From contig CANJNX010000062.1 in assembly GCA_947475495.1 (NCBI GenBank), positions 1-5,927 on the forward strand: DNA of 5,927 nucleotides, read 5' to 3'. The notes beneath the pieces were generated by a model, which did not search any database, had not been told where the DNA came from, and saw only the letters and a program-made list of their open reading frames with translations. The number at the start of each line of letters is the position of its first letter. Position 1 is the first letter of the stretch. The position numbers were made by a program, and so were the translations under genes. The stretch comes from Comamonadaceae bacterium (GTDB lineage: Bacteria > Pseudomonadota > Gammaproteobacteria > Burkholderiales > Burkholderiaceae_C). Of the stretch, positions 1 to 4,336 are shown piece after piece.

Positions 1-132
1 CAGGGTGGACGCGCTGAACTATTGGAGTGGGACAAGCCACCCCATGCTTTCCCCGTGTTGGCGCGCTTTCTGCCTGAAGGGCGCGATGCCCTGAAAGCAA
101 CCGCCATTTTTCTCCAAAAGCAGTTGTCATGA
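1..132 (+). CDS. alpha/beta hydrolase (fold-3 / HSL-like), C-terminal fragment
   Basis: An open frame enters from the left edge and ends at TGA 130-132, giving the last 43 residues of a protein. The segment AELLEWDKPPHAFPVLARF, followed by LPEGRDAL and a closing amphipathic helix, resembles the C-terminus of alpha/beta-hydrolase fold-3 (hormone-sensitive-lipase-like) esterases. In that family a strand ending in a short acidic stretch precedes G/P-x-H-x-F, whose His (codon at 43-45 here) completes the Ser-Asp-His triad; a 'PEgreAl..i..Fl' helix then ends the protein. Such enzymes hydrolyse short-chain or aryl carboxylic esters. The nucleophile elbow and oxyanion residues lie outside the window, so activity cannot be judged. 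The stop overlaps the sulfatase start in an ATGA arrangement, which implies one transcript and coupled translation. Family assignment rests on a short tail only. Confidence 0.65.
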   Translation, partial: QGGRAELLEWDKPPHAFPVLARFLPEGRDALKATAIFLQKQLS

Positions 133-1928
133 GCAAAGCGTTTTTTCGCCGCCCCCCTGCTTTCATTGCCCTGTGGCTTATCACTGTAGGGATGCTCGCC
201 CATGCCGCCAACCCCAAAGCCCCACCCAACATCATTGTCTTGGTGGCCGACGATTGGGGGTTTACTGACCTTGGGGCCTATGGCAGTGAAATCGCGACCC
301 CGCATCTCGATGCACTTGCCAAGCAAGGCGCGAAGTTTTCAAATTTTCATACGGCATCCGTGTGCTCACCGACCCGGGCCATGCTATTGACTGGCGTTGA
401 CAACCACCGCAACGGCGTAGGCAATATGCCTGAGACCACCCCGGCAGCGCACGAAGGCAAACCCGGCTACGAAGGCGTACTCAATGACCGCGTCGTTACC
501 CTTGCAAGCTTGCTCAAAGACCGGGGCTACCACACCTACATCACCGGCAAATGGCATTTGGGAAAAACACCGGCAACCTTGCCAGGAAAACGCGGCTTTG
601 AGCGCTCCTTTATCCAAGCCGACAGCGGCTCCGACAATTGGGAAAACCGCACCTACATGATGCTCTACGACAAAGCCTATTGGTTTGAGCAGGACAAAGA
701 GGTTCGCTTACCCAAAGACTTTTACTCCTCAACTTTGTTTGTCGATAAAGCCATCGACTTCATCGACGCTGGCCGTGCTGACGGAAAACCGTTTTTTAGT
801 TACATTGGTTTTCAAGCCAACCACATCCCCCTGCAAGCACCCAAGGCATTCGTAGACAAATACCAAGGCCGCTATGACGCGGGTTGGGGCGTTTTGCGCC
901 AAGAACGGCATGCGCGTGCAGTCGCTTTAGGCCTCGTTCCCAAAGACAGCACCATGGTGACATTGGCGAGCACCTTGGATTGGAACGCCTTGAGTGCCGA
1001 TGAAAAACGCGAACAGGCCAAACACATGGAGGTCTACGCCGCCATGGCCGAAGCCATGGACCATGAGATTGGCCGCTTGGTGGCGCATCTGAAAGCCCGA
1101 GGTCAATTTGACAACACCGTTTTTGTATTTTTATCGGACAACGGTTCTGACCCGGCAGACCCTTTGAAAATTCCCGCATCCCGCGCCTACGTTTCAATGA
1201 ATTACGACACCCAAGCACCGATGCGCGGTGGCAAGGGCACTTTCTCCGCCAACGGGCCAAGTTGGGCCAGCGCCACGGTTGCGCCTTTGCAAGGTTACAA
1301 ATATTTCGCAGGCGAAGGCGGACTGCGCGTGCCCCTGGTCATCAGCGGCATCCCAGGTATGACCAAAGGCCATCTGTCTTTGGCATTCACCCACGTCACC
1401 GACATTGTTCCGACCTTGCTTGATGCCGTTGGCATCCCAAACCACCAAGGCAGCTACCAAGGCAAAGCGGTCGAACCCCTCATTGGGCGCAGCATGCTAC
1501 CCATGCTCTTGGGGCAAAGCAAAACCGTTCACTCGGCAGAACAATCCATTGGCTATGAGTTGGCAGGCTCAGCCGCTTTGTTCAAGGGCGATTACAAATT
1601 GGTGAAAAATATTGCCCCCTTGGGCGATGGGCAATGGCGTTTGTACCATCTGCTTTCTGATCCAGGCGAGGTTCACGACATGGCGGCATCACAACCCGAA
1701 CGCTTTCAAGCGATGCTTGCGGATTACGAAGCCTACGCCCAAGCCAACGGTGTGCTGCCCATCCCCCAAGATTTCGATCTGCAAAAAAATGGGTTGCGGT
1801 TTGGCATTCAACACTTTTTGATTCCTAAGCTCAAAGCGATTGCGCCTTGGGCGGCACTGGGGCTTTTTCTACTGGTAGGAGCTGTGATAGGACTGCGGCG
1901 CAGGCGCAAGCTTGCGCAAAGCACTTAA
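129..1928 (+). CDS. exported arylsulfatase-like sulfatase (formylglycine-dependent, S1 family) with C-terminal membrane anchor
   Basis: Hydrolyses sulfate esters, probably aryl or related organic sulfates, in the periplasm. Residues 1-26 form a signal peptide (RR, hydrophobic core, AHA cleavage site). The metal-binding DDWG motif holds Asp41/Asp42. The sulfatase signature CSPTRAMLLTG spans 79-89; Cys79 is the residue converted to formylglycine, with Arg83 beside it. The second signature GYHTYITGKWHLG (133-145) supplies Lys141 and His143. His232 (NHIP), Asp337-Asn338 (SDNG) and Lys391 (GYKYFAGEGG) match the remaining catalytic and metal ligands of Pseudomonas AtsA-type enzymes, so the active site looks complete. 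The CxPxR form suits FGE or anSME maturation; neither enzyme is in the window. Residues 573-589 form a hydrophobic helix followed by RRRRK, a tail anchor not usual in the family. No good Shine-Dalgarno precedes ATG 129; translation is probably coupled to the upstream hydrolase through ATGA. The exact substrate is not predictable. Confidence 0.95.
   Translation: MSKAFFRRPPAFIALWLITVGMLAHAANPKAPPNIIVLVADDWGFTDLGAYGSEIATPHLDALAKQGAKFSNFHTASVCSPTRAMLLTGVDNHRNGVGNMPETTPAAHEGKPGYEGVLNDRVVTLASLLKDRGYHTYITGKWHLGKTPATLPGKRGFERSFIQADSGSDNWENRTYMMLYDKAYWFEQDKEVRLPKDFYSSTLFVDKAIDFIDAGRADGKPFFSYIGFQANHIPLQAPKAFVDKYQGRYDAGWGVLRQERHARAVALGLVPKDSTMVTLASTLDWNALSADEKREQAKHMEVYAAMAEAMDHEIGRLVAHLKARGQFDNTVFVFLSDNGSDPADPLKIPASRAYVSMNYDTQAPMRGGKGTFSANGPSWASATVAPLQGYKYFAGEGGLRVPLVISGIPGMTKGHLSLAFTHVTDIVPTLLDAVGIPNHQGSYQGKAVEPLIGRSMLPMLLGQSKTVHSAEQSIGYELAGSAALFKGDYKLVKNIAPLGDGQWRLYHLLSDPGEVHDMAASQPERFQAMLADYEAYAQANGVLPIPQDFDLQKNGLRFGIQHFLIPKLKAIAPWAALGLFLLVGAVIGLRRRRKLAQST
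1904..1917. repeat. 14-bp perfect palindrome at the 3' end of the sulfatase gene
   Basis: GCGCAAGCTTGCGC reads the same on both strands. It lies in the last codons of the sulfatase (the basic tail after the membrane helix) and ends nine bases before the stop codon. As RNA it could form only a tight stem with almost no loop, and the T-run at about 1940-1945 is some 23 bases further on, so it is not a classical intrinsic terminator. It may be a by-product of the Arg/Lys codons used there. Confidence 0.6.
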
Positions 1929-1974
1929 TCCAATGCCAATTTTTTGTTCTTTGGCTTGTTCAACGAAACTGCGT
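1929..1974. other. convergent intergenic gap, no clear terminator
   Basis: This 46-base AT-richer stretch separates the sulfatase stop (TAA 1926-1928, + strand) from the regulator stop (TGA, read on the - strand from 1977 to 1975). It contains a T-run (about 1940-1945) and a weak inverted repeat GCCAA/TTGGC (1935-1939 and 1951-1955) with an 11-base loop. Neither strand shows a GC-rich stem followed directly by T residues, so where the two converging transcripts end is not evident. Confidence 0.6.
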
Positions 1975-2634
1975 TCATCCGGATTTTTTCTTCATCTCCA
2001 CATTGTTTGCTAATGTGGCGTCAAGTCTGGCCTCTAGGAAATGGATGTGCTCACGCATCAAGCGTTCCGCCTCTGCGCTCTGGCCTTTGGCCAGCGCTTC
2101 AACAATCATGGCATGGTCGTTGTTCGAAACCTGGGCTTCATTGGTCGATTGGTAGAGTGCGGAAACCAAGGTGGTTCGCGCAGACAAATCATGCATCATT
2201 GCTGTCAAAAACCGATTGCCTAAATGTTCCGCCAAGCACACATGAAAATCAGCCAGTAAGACGGAGCGGGCCGCAGAGTTCCCACTCTCAATGGCTTTTT
2301 TCTCATCTGCCACATGCTTTCGTAAACTCAGAATGACCGACTGCAATGGTTTACCCGCGTCACGCAACATGCCAGGCTCGATCACACGCCTAGCCGCATA
2401 GGTTTCTCTTGCCTCTTCAAACGAAGGCTCGACGACATACCAACCCATGCGTGGACGGACCTCCACAAATCCGCGCGTTTGCAATTCGATCAAGGCTTCT
2501 CTTACCAGCGTTCGACTCACGCCAAAAAACTCCGCCAGTTTGATTTCTCCCAAGCGATCCCCTGGGGTAATTTCGGCAGAAAGAATCGATTGGACTAGCT
2601 TTTCAGCGATTTTGGATTTGGAAAACTTGGCCAT
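1975..2634 (-). CDS. GntR-family transcriptional regulator, FadR subfamily (FCD domain)
   Basis: A 219-residue DNA-binding regulator, usual length for the FadR/FCD group. Residues 5-68 form the winged helix-turn-helix: IAEKLVQSIL, then ITPGDRLGEIKLAEFFGVSRTLVREAL with the recognition helix near 39-48, then GFVEVRPRMGWYV as the wing. Residues 73-205 are the all-helical FCD ligand domain, with His131, His174 and His196 at the expected metal-binding positions; the Asp normally four residues before the first His is Leu127 here, though Asp129 is close. It lies directly downstream of the NCS1 permease on the same strand and most likely senses the permease substrate or a breakdown product, repressing the permease through the palindrome at 4208-4219. 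ATG 2634 is the only sensible start, because later starts would cut the helix-turn-helix. It has no Shine-Dalgarno: the bases before it are the T-run of a terminator. Ligand unknown. Confidence 0.92.
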   Translation of the reverse strand: MAKFSKSKIAEKLVQSILSAEITPGDRLGEIKLAEFFGVSRTLVREALIELQTRGFVEVRPRMGWYVVEPSFEEARETYAARRVIEPGMLRDAGKPLQSVILSLRKHVADEKKAIESGNSAARSVLLADFHVCLAEHLGNRFLTAMMHDLSARTTLVSALYQSTNEAQVSNNDHAMIVEALAKGQSAEAERLMREHIHFLEARLDATLANNVEMKKKSG

Positions 2635-2676
2635 AAAAAAGCGGGGTTTACCGAATTGTCCGGTAAACCCCGCTTT
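2635..2676 (-). terminator. strong intrinsic terminator between permease and regulator
   Basis: Two 16-base arms, AAAGCGGGGTTTACCG (2638-2653) and CGGTAAACCCCGCTTT (2661-2676), are perfectly complementary with a seven-base loop (2654-2660). On the - strand, downstream of the permease stop, the stem runs into six T residues (complement of 2635-2640), the layout of a Rho-independent terminator. On the + strand no T-run follows the stem, so it should act on the permease transcript only. The T-run ends at the base next to the regulator's ATG (2634), so the element also occupies the whole leader of the regulator. Confidence 0.9.
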
Positions 2677-2680
2677 GAGG

Positions 2681-2698
2681 TATTGCGCTGACGCAATA
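2681..2698 (-). repeat. small inverted repeat just after the permease stop
   Basis: TATTGCG (2681-2687) and CGCAATA (2692-2698) are exactly complementary with a four-base spacer CTGA. The repeat starts five bases after the permease stop codon and is followed, in the direction of transcription, by the larger terminator stem. It could stabilise the permease mRNA 3' end or be a minor protein-binding site. It lacks its own T-run and does not resemble the CTTGTATACAAG operator candidate. Confidence 0.55.
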
Positions 2699-2703
2699 AA
2701 GGG

Positions 2704-4155
2704 TTAATTGGGCGTCTGAGTGACCCGTGGCCGAATCACGTTCATCGCTAGATACGCCAATCCGCCAATCAGCACACCAATAAACCACCCATAAATCCCC
2801 CACCAAGAGGGCATCAGGGTCGTGAAATTGGGCAAGATACTGGAAAACGTTGCTCCGATCGCGGTCGCAACCAAGGCATTGATACTCCATCCCCCTTCGT
2901 AACGGTAAATCCCGTTTTCTTGGTACAGGGCTTGAACGTCTATCTGCCCTTTCGCAATCAGGTAGTAATCCACCAAAATAATGCCCAACAAGGGGCCCAT
3001 GGTGGCGCCAATGGCACCTACAAAGTGGGCTGCATTGCCTTCCCAAGGTGCAAACGGATACAGAACCAGCGCGATACCAGCGGCAATGTACCCGCCTTTT
3101 TTGAAGTCAATTGACTTCGGGAAAACGTTAGCAAAATCGAAGGCCGGCGATACAAAATTGGCCACCACGTTAATGCCCAAAGTCGCCACCGCAAAGGTCA
3201 GCGCAGCCAACGCTGCGAGAAACCAGCTGTCAAACTTTGCAGAGATCTGCTCAGGATGGAGCATGACCTCGCCATAGACTTTGAATGCTGCAATGGTGGT
3301 AATTCCAGCGACCAAGGAGAACAGGATCAAATTGACGGGCAAGCCCCAGAGGTTTCCTGTTCGCACCGCTTCTTTGTTTTTGGCATAGCGTGAAAAATCG
3401 CAAAAATTCAAATACAGCGCCGCAAAATACGTCACCCACGTGGCCCCAACAGCCATCAGAGCCCAAAAAGAACCCGGCTCACCACTGATGCCTGCATCTT
3501 TGGTTTTCTCAATCAGAAGGGCTTGGGGGATCTCATGGTCGAAGGAAAAACCGCCCGCTTTGACGCACAGGCCAACGGCTAAGACCAGCATGGCAATCCA
3601 AACCGCAGGGCCAGCCCAATCTTGGAATTTTCGGACTGTTTCCATGCCATTTTGAATAATGAGCAGTTGCAAAGCCCAAACCACCACGTAGCACATCACT
3701 TCCAGCCCCGAATGACCGAGCAGCTGCGTGGTTTTATGGAACTCCATGATGGCATCTGAGCGCGTCAGAAGCGCAACAATAGCGCCTGAGGCTGCTGCTG
3801 TTTGCGCGCCATACCAAAAGCACGCCACGATGGCCCGCACCAGTGCGGGCAGGTTGGCACCCCACACCCCAAAGGAGGCCCGCGCCAAGACGGGGTAAGG
3901 GACACCGGTTTTTTCACCGGCATACCCCATCAGGTTCATGAGCGCAAAAATCACCAGCGAACCCAATCCGATCGCAATCACGAAATTGGTGAAATTACCG
4001 CAGAGCAAAAACAAGCTTGCGGCCAGGTAGTAGCCCCACAGGCTGTGAACATCGGATGTCCAGACGTTGAAAATACTAAATGCACCCCAGTTGCGTTCAG
4101 TCGTGGGCGCAAGGTCCTCGTTGTAAAGTCCTGGCGAAGGGTTTCTAATTTCCAT
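2704..4155 (-). CDS. NCS1-family nucleobase/allantoin/hydantoin-type permease
   Basis: An inner-membrane secondary transporter of 483 residues, normal for nucleobase:cation symporter-1, with about 12 hydrophobic helices. Family marks in order: the N-terminal NP-SPGLYNEDLAPT-RNW entry and the helix-1 stretch around VWTSDVHS (31-38); GVPYPVLARASFGVWGAN (84-101); helix 3 with FWYGAQ (113-118), where Trp114 and Gln118 match the substrate-contact Trp/Gln pair of Mhp1; helix 6 with Trp240 and then LNFCDFSRYAK (249-259); helix 8 GINVVANF (327-334) with the expected Asn; and DYYLIAKGQIDVQALY (396-411) near the C-terminal helices. It should import a planar nitrogen heterocycle such as uracil, allantoin, a purine or a hydantoin with Na+ or H+; the sequence does not decide which. 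Start ATG 4155 is backed by a strong ribosome binding site. It is followed by a terminator and the GntR/FCD regulator, and is probably repressed at the upstream palindrome. Confidence 0.93.
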   Translation of the reverse strand: MEIRNPSPGLYNEDLAPTTERNWGAFSIFNVWTSDVHSLWGYYLAASLFLLCGNFTNFVIAIGLGSLVIFALMNLMGYAGEKTGVPYPVLARASFGVWGANLPALVRAIVACFWYGAQTAAASGAIVALLTRSDAIMEFHKTTQLLGHSGLEVMCYVVVWALQLLIIQNGMETVRKFQDWAGPAVWIAMLVLAVGLCVKAGGFSFDHEIPQALLIEKTKDAGISGEPGSFWALMAVGATWVTYFAALYLNFCDFSRYAKNKEAVRTGNLWGLPVNLILFSLVAGITTIAAFKVYGEVMLHPEQISAKFDSWFLAALAALTFAVATLGINVVANFVSPAFDFANVFPKSIDFKKGGYIAAGIALVLYPFAPWEGNAAHFVGAIGATMGPLLGIILVDYYLIAKGQIDVQALYQENGIYRYEGGWSINALVATAIGATFSSILPNFTTLMPSWWGIYGWFIGVLIGGLAYLAMNVIRPRVTQTPN

Positions 4156-4162
4156 CGGATTA

Positions 4163-4168
4163 CTCCTT
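4163..4168 (-). promoter_or_regulatory. Shine-Dalgarno of the permease gene
   Basis: Read on the - strand this is AAGGAG, seven bases (TAATCCG) before ATG 4155. It is a near-perfect match to the anti-Shine-Dalgarno and fixes the permease start. It contrasts with the regulator, the sulfatase and the FAD-dependent oxidoreductase, none of which has a comparable site. Confidence 0.88.
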
Positions 4169-4195
4169 TAATTGTGAAAAGGCAGGGGACACGAA

Positions 4196-4219
4196 ACAAG
4201 CGTTTTGCTTGTATACAAG
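4196..4219. promoter_or_regulatory. candidate GntR/FCD operator with three half-sites
   Basis: CTTGTATACAAG (4208-4219) is a perfect 12-bp palindrome. Its core TTGTATACAA fits the TNGT...ACNA pattern described for FadR-subfamily GntR operators. A further half-site ACAAG at 4196-4200 forms a second inverted repeat with the same central half (ACAAGC, five-base GTTTT spacer, GCTTGT; 4196-4212). The site lies 52 bases upstream of the permease ATG and 117 bases upstream of the oxidoreductase ATG, where a repressor could block the permease promoter. The link to the regulator at 1975-2634 is inferred from motif type and position. No confident -35/-10 pair could be placed on either strand. Confidence 0.65.
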
Positions 4220-4336
4220 ACTTTACGCCCAATGGGTCGATTCAATGCGCGGGTTTACCCTTATCTGTTTGGCGGACTGAATCGGCCGTTTGCCACGACT
4301 TATCATCGCGTCTTGCTTGATAACTCCGAGCCCTCT

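Larger units (their letters stand above)
4156..4336. other. divergent intergenic control region
   Basis: This 181-base region separates the - strand permease from the + strand FAD-dependent oxidoreductase and must hold the promoter of the permease unit and, unless the oxidoreductase is part of another transcript, that gene's promoter too. Visible elements are the permease ribosome binding site, the three-half-site palindrome at 4196-4219 and a short inverted repeat GGGT-TT-ACCC at 4251-4260. TATCAT at 4301-4306 could be a -10 box for the + strand gene, but no good -35 element sits at the right distance. Confidence 0.6.

Noticed and set aside
129..206. Twin-arginine (Tat) signal peptide on the sulfatase, suggested by RR at residues 7-8
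   Set aside because: The residues after RR are PPAF, without the usual SRRxFLK pattern, so a Sec-type signal is the simpler reading, though Tat cannot be fully excluded.
796..1260. A 154-codon - strand frame inside the sulfatase gene
   Set aside because: Its composition (Arg, Cys, Trp, Pro rich) is that of an antisense shadow and it covers conserved sulfatase coding sequence.
1904..1917. Palindrome GCGCAAGCTTGCGC as a terminator or binding site
   Set aside because: It is inside the sulfatase coding region, would have almost no loop, and the nearest T-run is about 23 bases away; listed only as a repeat.
1929..1974. Possible bidirectional terminator built on GCCAA/TTGGC around the T-run
   Set aside because: The stem is only five pairs with an 11-base loop, and the T-run lies inside the loop rather than after the stem.
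4251..4260. GGGTTTACC shared by the control region and the terminator stem (2644-2652), suggesting a common regulatory element
   Set aside because: A nine-base match is easily coincidental, and in the terminator the sequence is explained by stem pairing.
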